Shown: positions 10,369-21,980, numbered from the stretch's first letter. The stretch: 64,000 bases of DNA from Crambe crambe (GCA_963924555.1 OZ004589.1:5828001-5892000); one strand, 5' to 3'. Notes: generated by a model not told the origin, from the letters alone. Numbers and translations are program-made.

Positions 10369-10535
10369 CAATTGAACCTCTGAATAATGGACACACTTGG
10401 GACCCATCCTTTTGTCCTTTGTAAAGAGGAATGTTATCGATAACTCTTTTGGAGGTTATTTTGTATATAGAGTGCATATTCTTAGATTGAGAGGTTTGTC
10501 CTCTTTCGGAGTGTCCTTTATCAGATGTTCCACTG
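10369..10535. mobile_element. pogo/Tigger-like MITE, TA target duplication
   Basis: The ends resemble CAGTGGAACCTCTGATAAAG and its inverse with GTGTCC subterminal, flanked by TA on both sides. It is non-coding (167 bp). Relatives lie at 14077, 22768 and 34822, with fragments at 18904 and 22322. Confidence 0.75.
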
Positions 10536-11306
10536 TATCAGTCACAAGTCATGTACGCACATACGGTATATTTCCAGTCCTTCAAGAACCAAACGCGAAG
10601 GTTCACAACTACTCGTGAATGCTCGCGAGCTCCTATATTTCATTACATACTTCCAGTATTCAGGTGGGATCATACATAATAATGCACTATTGTATGTGTA
10701 GGTGCAATATCTGAAGATCATAGAGAAGAGTGGCTACCAAGCTTTGCCTTGGGTTAGGTACATTACCCATAATGGAGGTAAGTTCCTGTTTTCAGGATAA
10801 TTAGCTAGTGTAATCATGTATAATCATGGCATTTCCCCCTCTCTACGTATTTCTCAGCTTGCATAACATGATTGAACACTGTTACTGTAACATTATTGTA
10901 GCTAATTATCACTGTTTAATTTGATAACATTGAGATAAGAATTTTACCTATTAGCTACTGGATCCTGGATGTTCTTCCTATTAGCAACCCTTTACCATAG
11001 CTAATAATTGTACCACTTTGACGAAGACCTGGTCCCCTATTCAGATCAGGTGTTAGCTACTGTAAATAATATCACACAGTCATATGAAATTGATTTACAT
11101 CATGGCACTAGCTACATGCACCTGCATGAATATTATGCAACTGGTTTTCTCGTCACATGCACTATCAGAAGTATAACTACAATGTGTTTGCTTAGCATGA
11201 TAATTTTTGTTTCTTTTGTTATTTTAGTAATCAAAATTCATAGAATAATAATAATAATTGAACAGCAATGATATGATCTGGTTGAAATGTTAAAGTTTGT
11301 TCCTCC

Positions 11307-12152
11307 TCAGGCAGAAGCAGCAGCTTTGACATTGCAGGACTTGCATCCACCATGGACAGTAGGACTCCAAGTGATATGGTAGCCAACTGGCTGAACCAGT
11401 CGTGTTGGTCCAAACAGTCCTCCAAAGATGAATGGCTCATATGTCTTCTCATATGTCTTAAGGTGCCAAAGGTAGCACTTAGGTGAAGATGGACTGGAGG
11501 AGGAATCTGAAGTCGAAGGCTTCTCTTCTTCAACATTTGCTTTCTTTGATTTCACTTCCTCCCCATCTTCATTTGCCGCCTTGGAGTCAGTTTCACTCTC
11601 TCCCTGATCAGGTGGTGTCTGATCACCTTCTGTCTGACTCTCTCCCTCTCCTTTATCTTCTGAAGGAGTGGATTGTTTGTAGTCCTCTGCAGTGGGTGAT
11701 GTAGATGGTTTCTTATCCTCAGGAGTGGACACACAGAGAGATTCCAAGAGATTAACCAATTCTTGCGTCTCTCGTAAATGTCTGTCGAAGCTTGACCATC
11801 TACATCCAAATGGCCTCCAAGATGGTTCCAGAATATGATCCCACAAGGAGACCCTCTGTCGTTGTGGCTTTGTCTGTCCAGTCTCCTTCCTTTCGCGACG
11901 GGAGGCAATTTGAAGTTTCCAAACATAGTCACTGGGGAGCTCAGAGAGAACTTCTTGGAACTCTTCCTCAGTAGAGAGAGTGATGAGGTCTCCATCAGAG
12001 TCGTGATACTGCAAGACGAGGTTGGTGGTCTCTTTTGCTGCTTCGGGGAAGAGAACAGCTATTTTCTCTTTGAGCTGGTCAAAAGTGAACTCTCCAGGAG
12101 TCACCTGGAACCTACGGGCTTCGAAACCATCATTAACTTTGAAGTACACCAT
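11307..12152 (-). CDS. PB1-domain protein, copy 1
   Basis: The frame of 281 residues starts at Met 12152 (MVYFKVNDGFEARRFQV). Residues 1-80 form a PB1 domain: KVNDG and FEARRF at the start, then QYHDSDGDLITL and EEEFQEVL, the acidic OPCA-type segment used for PB1-PB1 dimerisation in p62/SQSTM1, NBR1 and kinases. Residues 95-135 (SLWDHILEPSWRPFG) resemble the loose N-terminal region of small heat-shock proteins, a weak impression. The rest is an acidic Ser/Thr/Pro-rich linker and a short hydrophobic tail. No zinc finger or UBA follows, so it is not a full p62. Heat-shock-like motifs lie about 180-240 bp upstream. It may act as a stress-induced scaffold; that is inference. Confidence 0.75.
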   Translation of the reverse strand: MVYFKVNDGFEARRFQVTPGEFTFDQLKEKIAVLFPEAAKETTNLVLQYHDSDGDLITLSTEEEFQEVLSELPSDYVWKLQIASRRERKETGQTKPQRQRVSLWDHILEPSWRPFGCRWSSFDRHLRETQELVNLLESLCVSTPEDKKPSTSPTAEDYKQSTPSEDKGEGESQTEGDQTPPDQGESETDSKAANEDGEEVKSKKANVEEEKPSTSDSSSSPSSPKCYLWHLKTYEKTYEPFIFGGLFGPTRLVQPVGYHITWSPTVHGGCKSCNVKAAASA

Positions 12153-12261
12153 TGTGAAGGTCTTGGGTTATAAATGAAGTTTGATGCTTGATTATTCTGA
12201 GGACTTTAGCTATTTCTTTGGCTCTTTGCTCTTCAGGGTTGATTGGAGTGAGTTAGAAGCT

Positions 12262-12395
12262 GTCTTTAAATACTTCAAATATGAAGATACCAGAATGATC
12301 CATTGCTAGTTGTATACACCTTATGATTCCAGAAGTTACTAGAATGTTTGACTAGAAGCAAAGCCTTCTAGAATATTGTTCCAGTAACTTCTAGA
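12262..12395 (-). promoter_or_regulatory. Heat-shock-element-like promoter of PB1 copy 1
   Basis: On the minus strand upstream of the gene, GTATTTAAAGAC (about 12262-12274) is a plausible TATA-like box. Further out, TTCCAGAAGTTACTAGAATG (12327-12346) and CTTCTAGAATATTGTTCCAG (12364-12383) show alternating TTC/GAA at 5-bp steps, the pattern bound by HSF. The same motifs are kept in copy 2. A TATAAATA near 12445 on the plus strand could make this bidirectional, but no plus gene was found. Confidence 0.55.
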
Positions 12396-12499
12396 TCTAT
12401 AATCACGCGCATGCGTACGTGCAAGTGTTATAGTTGCGCGCGCGTATAAATACATCTTCATTGTTCCTCCTCTAGCTCTAGCTCTGGAGCCGGAGGCAG

Positions 12500-14077
12500 A
12501 CTCCGTAGGCTTCACTAGTCCCCCTACTCCTTCTCCTTCCTTGAGAAACAAGAAGTCCAGATTGATAAAGGGAATGGCATGACGTTCTCTCAGCCACTGA
12601 TCCAAGCAATAGAGCATAATTATTTTCGAAGAAGATTGTGTAACTTCAAGGATTGGGGGGAAAGTGGTTTTTTTATTACCTGTGGTTTTGTTTGAGCTTG
12701 TAATTTTCATACCTGTCTTCCGGCAAATCATACTTCATAGATGCAGATAAGGGGTGGCTTTGGGGGCTAAAGCACCCCCACATTTAGCAATACTATTGAA
12801 AATTTTATCAAATGCTAGCTATATGCATTCTACTATTGTTACGACAAATTCATTGGCAATATGTTCTATGGGGAGGGAATCAGTTTTCATCTTTGTTTCA
12901 GGATGCACATGTGTACCAAGAGGATCATGTGATAGCTATACCTACTACATATTTCTGACTAATGTGCATATTTCATGTTATTTTAGCTAACATTCCGAAG
13001 CTAAATGAATGAATTGATCTAGAAGATATATTATATATTTTTGGCCTCCTCACTCTGTCTGTGGGAGGAGGCACATCCACCTCCTGCAGCTGCTTATGCA
13101 GCCATACTGAAATGCATACTACTAGACAAATGCAATGCATTGTGGGGCGAGCCTGAGCTGAATGTGATGCATGTTCCCTTTTAGCAAGGGTGAAACAATG
13201 AGAATGGCCTCTCTTTCTGAAAACAATCTCTGGTCTGCATTCTCTGAGACTGGCCAGCTGTCTGTGACATCAACTGCTGACCTGCACTCTCCCTCAAGCG
13301 CTGTCTGTGATGTGCTGAATGTGATGCATGTGAGCTTTCTGAAGACAATCTCTGGTCTGCATTCTCTGAGACTGGCCTCTCTTTTCCTCAGCTGTCTGTG
13401 ACATCAACTGCTGACTTGCACTCTCCCTCAAGCGCTGTCTTTTCTCTGTAGCTGTGCTTTGAGCAGGATGCCTTGCCTTCTATCTCTTACTTTCTTCTTT
13501 CTGTTCAGCGGTCTTGCTAATTTGATCCATTCTTTAGTAGCTAGCTAGCATCTGCCATTCGATGCTTGAGGCATTCTTTTCTCTGGGCCAGCATTGTCTC
13601 TAGATTTCTCGATCTACGCTTCCTAAGATGTTCTCTCTGTTCAGCTAGCCTCTCTTAGCTTATAGCACAAAGTTCATTGCAAGGTCAAAACATACGCATG
13701 CTCAGGCTCGCCCCAATAATGGTATCAAGTTGGGGGAGGGGGATTTTTACCCCAAAGTGAAGATCAACCATTAAATTACTCACACATAATAGTGTCTTGG
13801 CATCTTCCATTGGTTTTAGGCTTTCATGGGGTATTGTATAGCCTCAAAGCATAGTCCTACCCACTATAGCTACAATAAAGCCATGGAGGTGAGGTCACTA
13901 TATTGAGGGACAGCAAAAAGTGTCACCGTTTTCCTCCAAGCAGATCTGGAAAAGAAAAAAATTCACGTTTACGTTAGTCGTAGTACAGTAGATTCTGTTC
14001 TGTAGCTGTGATAGCTACTTGAAGCATGCAATGCTTACTTGGTAATCTTCCTGTGAGTAAGTAATGATAGTGCTTGC
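12500..14077 (-). pseudogene. Decayed relative of the four-exon gene at 33274-34375
   Basis: Minus-strand pieces match that gene in order: 14075-14044 (THRKIT-like frame ending before GTAAGC), 13935-13880 (ICLEENGDTF), about 13830-13780 (MEDAK before GTGAGT) and 12735-12672 (DRYENYKLKQNHR before GTAATA). A further piece near 12620-12530 reads LYCLDQWLRERHAIPF, also present in the second duplication near 24986-24890. Splice sites survive in part, but the frames are interrupted and a 570-bp element sits in the middle. It lies directly upstream of PB1 copy 1. Confidence 0.5.
13144..13714. mobile_element. Non-autonomous element with 15-bp inverted ends
   Basis: GGGGCGAGCCTGAGC at 13144 is matched exactly inverted at 13700-13714. 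Inside, a segment around CAATCTCTGGTCTGCATTCT is duplicated in tandem (about 13225-13300 and 13345-13440). No coding frame of note. Target duplication not clear. Confidence 0.65.
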
Positions 14078-14181
14078 TGGAACCTCCAAACAATGGACAC
14101 ACACCAGCCTTTTGCCTTAGTAAAGAGATTGTCTTAATTCTTTTGGAGGTTTTATCCTCTTTCAGAGCAAGGTGCCACCGT
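14077..14181. mobile_element. pogo/Tigger-like MITE, short copy
   Basis: Ends CTGGAACCTCC and GGTGCCACCG with GGACAC subterminal; about 105 bp. It matches the first third of the copy at 34822, so it is internally deleted. Confidence 0.6.
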
Positions 14182-14189
14182 ATATACGT

Positions 14190-14960
14190 ATGGATGTTTG
14201 CTGAGTAACATATTTACATATAACTTTGAAGGTAGCTAGTAGGCCCGTGGATTGGAAACAGTGGAATGGAATACAGTGCACAGGAGGAGACATGATCATG
14301 TTGATCATCTGTTACTATACTATGGATGTTTGCTGAGTAACATATACATATCACTTGAAGGTATATATAGCTAGCTAGTAGGCCCATGGATTGCAGGAAC
14401 AGTGGAATTGAATACTGGACTAGAATACTACCAATACTATTGATCTAGCTAATAGCTAGCTAGCTATAGACCCAGTTAACCTACAATTCATTTCTTCAAT
14501 GCTAATAAACATGCCCGTACCAATAATTATTTATTGCTCCTCAAATCATGTATGATAGCTATACGTAAGTGATTGTTATTACTGAAACCTAATATAGAAC
14601 TAGCTAGTAAAATCATGCAGCTCTTGAGTATTGTATCTGTCATTATTATGCTGAATCCAACATCCATATTGCTTCCATATTACCATCTGGTCAGACTGAT
14701 AGCTACTGTAGCTATAAACTATAATTCTCAGATATTGCTCAACACTTCTAGATATATATACTCAAAAAATGATGCCAGCATTATTTATCTGGGCCTACTA
14801 TAGCTACCTTCAAGTGATATGTAGATATGTATTTTCATTACTCAGCAAATATCCTCAGGGAACCATAGTAATAACAGGTGATCAACATGATCTCCAACCC
14901 TCTGCAAAAAGCAATTTTTTCATGGTTATGTTTAACACAAAGCTGCTACATCCACCTTTA
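14190..14960. repeat. Direct and inverted duplications around a GCTGAGTAACATAT motif
   Basis: A segment reading ATGGATGTTTGCTGAGTAAC followed by AAGGTAGCTAGTAGGCCC occurs near 14193 and 14328 in tandem, and inverted near 14795-14860. This gives a loose foldback about 700 bp long. No gene is seen inside. Confidence 0.65.
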
Positions 14961-14974
14961 ACTGCATCACACTG

Positions 14975-16570
14975 ATGCATGTTATAGATTCCTGCATCTG
15001 AATTGGTACAATTGTTGCTAGCAATCACAGATTTAATACCAATGCAATATAGCTAGAACATGCAAGGTCGGATTCCACCAATCTACTGAATCTAGACACC
15101 CACATCTAGGTCAACATTTTTAGTATAATTGATACTGAAAGAAAAGATGCCTGAAGCTTTTCTGGGAAAGACTGAAATTGAGCCTGAGCCTAAAGCTTCT
15201 AGCTAGCACTAGCAGTAATGTTACGTCTTTTGAGTATACTCAAAGCATTATGCAGAATTTGAGAATAGCTAGCATGAGTGAGCCCTAATGCTCACTTAGG
15301 GGTACGTACTGGTGTCGCGGTTTATTCTGTCGCTGTCGCGGCGACAAAATTTCACTGAAAATAATTATGTCGCTCGGCGACACAATTACAATTTACTAAT
15401 CTCGCGTAGCCAGACCCAATTCTTCCCCCGCCCCCAAGAAAAAGGGGTCTGGCTAGATTTCATCGCTCCTGTGAGATTGTATCGCTCTTATCAGGCCAGT
15501 ACAGTCTGCGAGACATAGGAGTAGCCTAGGAGTTCATGCTCGATTCCATCAGCAGCTTTAGGGGAGCAGTAACTTGCAAGAAGGCATTGAAATTGTCACA
15601 GGTGGCAAAGTAATCCCGAAGCCGCCAAGTCTTACTGGGAGTCCCAGAATTTAAGTAAGCGAATGTATGACTTATTGCAGGTTGGTTGTCAGGAGGAGTA
15701 GGTGGATACAATTTGTTTACACAACTACATAGAACATGAAAAGATCAGGTTTCTTAGGTCCTTGTAACCCACTAGCTACCTACGTATTTCTCCTTATGGA
15801 TAACCATCCTAAAATCTACGCTATCTGTAAAACATTAGAAGGTTGTTCTATAGCTGTAGCTACGTCTGAATATTGTTTATCCCAGCGGACAATTTTCACC
15901 AGTGAATACTGTCCCCCTAGGACATAATTTACTGTCCCCCTCAGTGAATAATGAAATCCTCAAGGCTGAAGAATTGTCATTGCATGGATGTGAGAAAGAG
16001 ATTGGTGGTTTTCTCCAGTCTAGCTATAAAAATCACCTTGGAAGAAGCGTGATGAAACTCTAGCTATATATGTCGAATGCCGTAACTAAATTAATAATGG
16101 CTTCATGGTAACCATTTGGACCCCAAAAATACTAGCACTTTGAGGTCCCCCTGGGGGCCCCATTTCACTAGTGATATATGGCCGGGAGCCCCATATCACG
16201 GGGGGCCCTATATCGCTCCTACACCGGTATATTTGTGATGTAGAAATCCATTTATGTTAAAATACTACCATGTATGCAAAAGTATTCCTGCTAGGGTATG
16301 ACCCTAAGATAAATCAATAGTACCTTGTGGAGCAAAAAAATTAATGTACATAATAAATTTATGAACCACCATAACTTTGGAACCAAAGGAGTAGATAGAT
16401 ACTAAATATGCTGGTGCAATAACACCTTAGTGGCTCTTGCAATAAGAAGTGGATTGGGCATTATCATATTATGGATTGGTCAATAGGTGTGCAATATTGA
16501 GCCTATTGCATGGAGAGGAGGGCCAATCTAGTCAAGTACATAGCTAATAAGTAATATGTAGTTTTCTTTT
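14975..16570. other. Spacer; one weak minus frame
   Basis: Holds a segment at 15740-15830 (TTCTTAGGTCCTTGTAA...) that is repeated inverted at 1215-1290, a GTCTGGCTAG foldback fragment near 15400-15460, and a minus open frame at 15711-15526 (SKTWRLRDYFATCDNFNAF) that could be an exon but has no clear partners. The first exon of the J-protein gene should lie here or further left but was not identified. Confidence 0.4.
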
Positions 16571-16576
16571 ATAAAG

Positions 16577-19500
16577 ATTCCTTGGATGCATTGCCTAATA
16601 TGAGGGATGCCAATGTAAGTACAGAAACTTCTGCTTCACAGGCTGCCAAGGACTATACAGATGACCAATGCAGTGCTGTCCAACGGTATTAAGTAGCTAT
16701 AGGAGCAGTTAAAATAAACGCAGTGACTATACAGTTCCGGTACTGGAAGCGCTTTAATTTTACTAGAGTTCCGGTTACGCCTATGTATTATTAAAAGAAA
16801 AAGTAGCCGCTAGGGCTAGGCTAGGGCTAGGGACCAGGCTAGAGAGAGGAGGGCTAGGGGCTAGGCTAGGCTTGGCTATGGCTCCTCAGCGAGTGCAGCG
16901 AGCATTAGGTGTATGGGACGTACTATTCACACACTGTTGTGACTCCAAGGCTAGGCAACACTCGCCCAGCTTGCAGTGCAGGCCCAAAGGGCTCCCTAAG
17001 GCAACCAAAGAGTTTGAGGTTAGAAGTATAAATATCGCTTTCAAACAAGTGTTTGCAGTGTTGCCACTGTAGTGCATTGGTTATAGTGCCCTGGCCTTTG
17101 GAACCGTCAGGCCATGGGTTAGAATCCCCGAATTGCTGTTTCTTTTTTTCTTCTTTCAGATTTTCAATCTTCGAAAATTTTCTAAGTGCCCACAATCGGA
17201 ACTCTATCTAGTAAAAATTAAAGCGCTGCCGGTACCGGAACTGTATGTAGTCACTGCCTAAAATAAATGAATTGGAGTTCACACTAGATTATTGAACAGA
17301 CTTTCCATGTAGCACTGACCCTGTATATGCATGCCCTCAGATATAGTCACCTCTAATGATTCATTATGGTGACTTTCTATCATAATAACTTATAGGGTAC
17401 TTCATCATAAGGATTACTATAATATTTTGGATGTTTCTCGAGGTGCTTCTACTGCTGATATCAGAAAGCAGTATAAGAAGTTAGCCTTGATACTTCATCC
17501 AGATAAAAATAGAGCACCTCAATCAGATGAAGCATTCAAAGGTATGAAAGGTTGAAAGGCTGATTTTCATCTAAACCTCACCACATATTATTGTGATATT
17601 CTTTATTCATAAAGCTGTGAGCAATGCATATTCAATTCTGAGTGATGAAACTCGTCGAAATCACTATGATCGATATGGTGAAGATTATTTAAGACCAAGC
17701 ATACCTGCTCAACCAGATCTTTCCCCTGAAGAATTATTTCAAAAATTTTTTAGAGAGAGATATTATACATACACATATAATGGTGGGTTAGGTAGCTATA
17801 TCATTGTTTACTATAATATTATATTCAAACTCTGATAACTATAGGAAGCTCTTTTGCTCACAGTGGTAGTGGACAAACAAGTGATCATCATCAACCTGAT
17901 GTACATAATTTTTTATACCTATAGCTTACAGATCACCAAAGGTGCATGGGAGATGACTTCCAACTAGAGTCTATTTGCATTCACCTTGCCCCTTGATTAT
18001 TCACTATCACTGCTACGTATAACTTTATCAATTCTTTCAAATTTCAAGCACTAGCAGAGAGAGTGGCTAAGCAGCTCTCTATTGATGCATTAAACTAGAA
18101 ATTTGGTTAAGAATCGAGAATGTTATAGCAGTTATAGTGAATGATCAAGGGGCAAGGTGAATGCAAATAGACTTTAGAAGCTATATAGGTATAGCAAAGT
18201 GTAAGATGTTACTACATGTATATTGCAGTTCTCCCTTGGGGCTGAATGTTGCCAGTGACCTCTAATAGCTATATATGATATTAAATTTAATTCATAATCC
18301 ATTGGGACTTTAATATAACTAAGTCTCTCCCACCTTTGGTATAGCTACTTAAGATAGCTATTAAGGAAAATAATTATTTTTTGTTTTATCTTTGATTTAG
18401 GCAGAAGATAAAATTCATATAAATTATTGCAGAGTATGTCCAATAGTACTTGTAGTGATAATATCCATGATTGGACTGTACCTCTATCCTGAAGAGTCAA
18501 TTCCATTTTCTTTACATAAAAATAGGTAAGCAGTCTATAGCAGCTGATCATACTTTTCATGTAACTATAGCTACACTAGCTAATTATTGTTATTAGAGAA
18601 TACAGTGTAAAGAGAGTAACAAATGATTTTGGAATGCCTTACTTTCTGAAGGTACAGTATAATAGCTAACAATTATTATGGTGTGAAACATTTTTATATA
18701 ATATAATTATTTTATAGAATAACTTTGAATATAAAGATCAAAATATGAAGCAAGAGGTTGAAAAAAATGTTCTCGCTGAATATATATGGAGATTAAGGAA
18801 TATATGTGAGACTCATCACAACAAAGGTAAACATTTTGATGAGGCAGGAAAAAAAATGATGTGTCTGTATTTATTTTAGCTACACAAAACTCAGAATTAA
18901 CTTGTGAGTGTCAATCTGAATAATGGACACCCTTGGGACCCAGTCCTTTGTAGAGGGTTAGGAAGTATAGAGTGTATAAACAAAGGTAATTTAGATTGAC
19001 CATTCAACATAGGGGTATAAATAAGGGTGGCAGCCCTCCCACCTTTTTGATTAATCATTATTGACACCATCTGGCATGGTATGCGATTTGAGTTCACCAG
19101 ATGGACATGGCTTCACTATCTTGAAGTCCAAAGGGTGCTAGCAAGTGTGCATTCACAAGCCTGAATACTGGAGCCAGCCAGTCTCATTTTTTTCAAGCAA
19201 TTAATTAGCTAGCTACTCATGATGGAGAAAAAAATGGCTATTTTGACTGTGCATTCCAATAACAAATGAATATTGTGTACTCCTATTTGTGACCACACCC
19301 ACTGGTCCTGAGGTTGCATTCCAATAACAAAATTAATGAATATCGTGTATTCCCATAAATAAAATTTTTATGAATACTTTTATGACCATGCCCACTGGCC
19401 CTGTAGTATACCTCACAGGGCCAGCCACTCAAGGCAATGTGACTAGCTATTATAGAGTTGTGTCACAAGTTAGCTACTTGACTAGCTATAATTATTCTCT

Positions 19501-20053
19501 TTTAAGGTGCTTTACTTTTTGGGTATGACTGTAGGTGTGGCTTATGTGGCCCCTCCTTACTTAAAATTTGCCTAATGCAATTCATATTACAGTGGACCCT
19601 CACTAATCCAAAGATTTGGATTAATGAATGCCAGGGGAGTAGCTTATGATTTGGTGGGGCAAATGACCTACCATACACTTTTTACTGACCACACCCATTT
19701 TCAGTCATACTGTTTCCATGAAGTTTTTTTACTGGGGCAAGTACCCCAGTTGCCCTAATGGTAGCTACTCCTCTGAATCCATACAGTTTGAATGAAACAC
19801 TTTCTAGTTTCCATTTAATGCACCTCAAAATAGCCGTGAACATCATTAAAATAGCGAATTGTAAAGGTTCAGATTAAAGGGGTTTGGATTAGTGAGAGTT
19901 CACTGTATAAGAAATCTATTTTTCAATCATTAGCTAGCTATAGCTATGCTTCACCAATATCTAACTCTTTTTTTTTTCATTACAGAGTATCGATCAAGAA
20001 TATGCATGAAATTGAGAGAAATGGCGTCATACATAAAAAAACATCATATTTAG
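16577..20053 (+). CDS. DNAJB12/DNAJB14-type ER J-domain co-chaperone (5' end missing)
   Basis: Eight exons join in phase: 16577-16685, 17396-17541, 17615-17782, 17845-17900, 18401-18525, 18597-18651, 18718-18826, 19986-20053 (about 277 residues). They encode [11 protein letters not shown], then a J domain ([28 protein letters not shown] with the HPD that stimulates Hsp70, [11 protein letters not shown]). A linker follows, then a membrane helix ([18 protein letters not shown]) and a DUF1977-like tail ([24 protein letters not shown]). This order is that of DNAJB12/B14, tail-anchored-like ER proteins that recruit cytosolic Hsp70 for membrane protein quality control. The N-terminal exon(s) were not found. 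Introns carry several MITEs; the last intron is over 1.1 kb. The donor at 17901 (GTACAT) is weak. Confidence 0.85.
16720..17259. mobile_element. MITE with ~50-bp inverted ends, near-perfect 9-bp target duplication
   Basis: CAGTGACTA then CAGTTCCGGTAC and AGCGCTTTAATTTT on the left recur inverted on the right. It is flanked by AAAATAAAC (16711-16719) and AAAATAAAT (17260-17268). It sits in an intron of the J-protein gene and contains a tRNA-like segment. Confidence 0.7.
17055..17136 (+). repeat. tRNA-like segment (decayed tRNA or SINE head)
   Basis: TAGTGCATTGGTTATAGTG resembles an A box and GGGTTAGAATCCCC a B box, with CTTTGGA at the anticodon-loop position (Gln-like). The acceptor and anticodon stems do not pair well, so it is not a working tRNA gene. 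It is carried inside the 540-bp MITE. Confidence 0.5.
17966..18176. mobile_element. MITE with ~40-bp inverted ends in a J-protein intron
   Basis: AGTCTATTTGCATTCACCTT then GCCCCTTGAT at the left is repeated inverted at the right. An isolated end of the same family occurs at 36711-36740. Confidence 0.75.
19590..19905. mobile_element. Tigger/pogo-like MITE, TA target duplication
   Basis: Ends CAGTGGACCCTCACTAATCC and its near inverse (GGATTAGTGAGAGTTCACTG), flanked by TA on both sides; 316 bp, non-coding, in the last intron of the J-protein gene. Confidence 0.8.
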
Positions 20054-20133
20054 GACTATTATTGTTTGTAATAGCTATCTAGCAATTAGATCTACATATC
20101 TATTTGTATGACTGCAAGGCACAACAGCTATAA

Positions 20134-20640
20134 TCAGAGAGTGCGGTAGCACTCTCTATGTAGGGATGACTCGGACGGCCGCGCGCGCCGCCTATAGACT
20201 AATACAAAAGTGAAATTCCAGTTCCCCCACTTAGACCTAACAAAAGCTACTGTGAATGATTATCCAGCCTACTAGAGCCTACTACAATATGCAGACCAAG
20301 TTTCAGGACCAGGGAGCTTACCGTTTCAGAAATACGGCAAGCAGGTAAATCGCTATATTCTTCTTCTTCTCTATTATTATCAGAGAGTGCGGTAGCACTC
20401 TCTATGTAGGGATGACTCGGACGGCCGCGCGCGCCGCCTATAGACTAATACAAAAGTGAAATTCCAGTTTCCCCACTTAGACCTAACAAAAGCTACTATG
20501 AATGATTATCCAGCCTACTAGAGCCTACTACAATGTGCAGACCAAGTTTCAGGACCAGGGAGCTTACCGTTTCAGAAATACGGCAAGCAGGTAAATCGCT
20601 ATATTCTTCTTCTTCTCTATTATTATTATTATTATTATTC
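20134..20640. repeat. Hairpin-headed unit, two tandem copies (256-bp period)
   Basis: Each unit starts TCAGAGAGTGCGGTAGCACT, a 9-bp-stem hairpin, followed by CTCTATGTAGGGATGACTCG, and ends in a CTTCTTCTCTATTATT run. A third copy lies at 53263-53508. The shared head and microsatellite tail are reminiscent of Helitron/Helentron non-autonomous elements, but no CTAG 3' end was identified. Confidence 0.8.
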
Positions 20641-21153
20641 TTCTTCTTATTATTATTCTTCTTAGACAACCATATCTCTCGAACCACTCAAGCTACAGCT
20701 ATGATTTCTGGACAAATCCACTCCAAATTCTACGAACTACGATCTTTTCTACTCGTTGATCCTCGAAAGAGTCGATGAAAAAGGAGACACTAAGGAGCAC
20801 AGCACTCGACTAATTCAATTAGGAAGCCATCTTTTCTATAATACGCATGCGCATGTATTTGAATATCCAATTATTCGAAATCATAATATTACTCAGCTGT
20901 CTCTAGCTAGCTAGCTAGCTCTAGCTGATGATAGACTACTGTATCGATTCGGGGATTTAGATTCACCACGGTAGACTCTATTTCAGCATCTTCGACCTCC
21001 AAGTATGGCTCAACAACACAACACCTTGACTCGATAAATGATTGGGCTGGTATGCTATTGGAGAACTTCTTTCATCTGTCCCTGCATACACATAGAAGAA
21101 TGAACTCTAATCATAGCTAAAACCATAAAAGAGAGGAAAAAAGACCAGGAACA

Positions 21154-21458
21154 AGTAAGGGAAAAAGCATTTCGTGAAATGAAAAAAAGATGTAGGGATG
21201 ACCACTGCTCAAAAAAGTAAGGAAACAAGAAGGATGGAAATAGGATCAATCTTTGTTCTGTATATCCAGCCAACAATCCCTACATATACGTCAGGTAACT
21301 TCAGATTATAGTGTAGTAATGTGTGTATATGTAGGGATTGTTGGCTGGATATACAGAACAAAGATTGATCCCATTTCCATCCTTCTTGTTTCCTTACTTT
21401 TTTGAGCAGTGGTCATCCCTACATCTTTTTTTCATTTCACGAAATGCTTTTTCCCTTA
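21154..21458. mobile_element. Long palindrome (foldback element), copy 1
   Basis: Arms of about 130 bp, near-identical and inverted, around a ~35-nt centre; subterminal motif GATGTAGGGATGACCACTGC. Copy 2 at 21981-22285, copy 3 at 55114-55397. Confidence 0.9.
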
Positions 21459-21980
21459 TTATTATTATTCTTCTTCTTATTATTCTTCTTAGACAACCAT
21501 ATCTCTCGAACCACTCAAGCTACAGCTATGATTTCTGGACAAATCCACTCCAAATTCTACGAACTACGATCTTTTCTACTCGTTGATCCTCGAAAGAGTC
21601 GATGAAAAAGAAGACACTATGGAGCACAGCACTCGACTAATTCAATTAGGAAGCCATCTTTTCTATAATACGCATGCGCATGTATTTGAATATCCAATTA
21701 TTCGAAATCATAATATTACTCAGCTGTCTCTAGCTAGCTAGCTAGCTCTAGCTGATGATAGACTACTGTATCGATTCGGGGATTTAGATTCACCACGGTA
21801 GACTCTATTTCAGCATCTTCGACCTCCAAGTATGGCTCAACAACACAACACCTTGACTCGATAAATGATTGGGCTGGTATGCTATTGGAGAACTTCTTTC
21901 ATCTGTCCTTGCATACACATAGAAGAATGAACTCTAATCATAGCTAAAACCATAAAAGAGAGGAAAAAAGACCAGGAACA

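Larger units (their letters stand above)
10310..12620. repeat. Segmental duplication, copy 1 (about 2.3 kb)
   Basis: This block matches 22710-24986 in the same orientation and order: a MITE, a short GTGGGATCATACATAATAAT segment, a PB1 gene on the minus strand and its upstream motifs. The copies differ by scattered substitutions and small indels. Since both contain the MITE, the duplication followed its insertion. Confidence 0.9.

Noticed and set aside
11552-11995. 147-residue minus frame overlapping the PB1 gene
   Set aside because: Shadow of the PB1 frame; the PB1 frame has the domain and the upstream promoter motifs.
12427-12731. Divergent plus-strand gene from the TATAAATA at 12445
   Set aside because: Downstream plus frames are short and unconserved between the two duplication copies, whereas the minus frame LYCLDQWLRERH is conserved.
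17055-17136. Functional tRNA-Gln gene
   Set aside because: Boxes are recognisable but stems do not pair and it sits inside a mobile element.
20496-20778. Open frames on both strands rich in K/N or L runs
   Set aside because: Translations of the CTT/ATT microsatellite and the hairpin-headed repeat.
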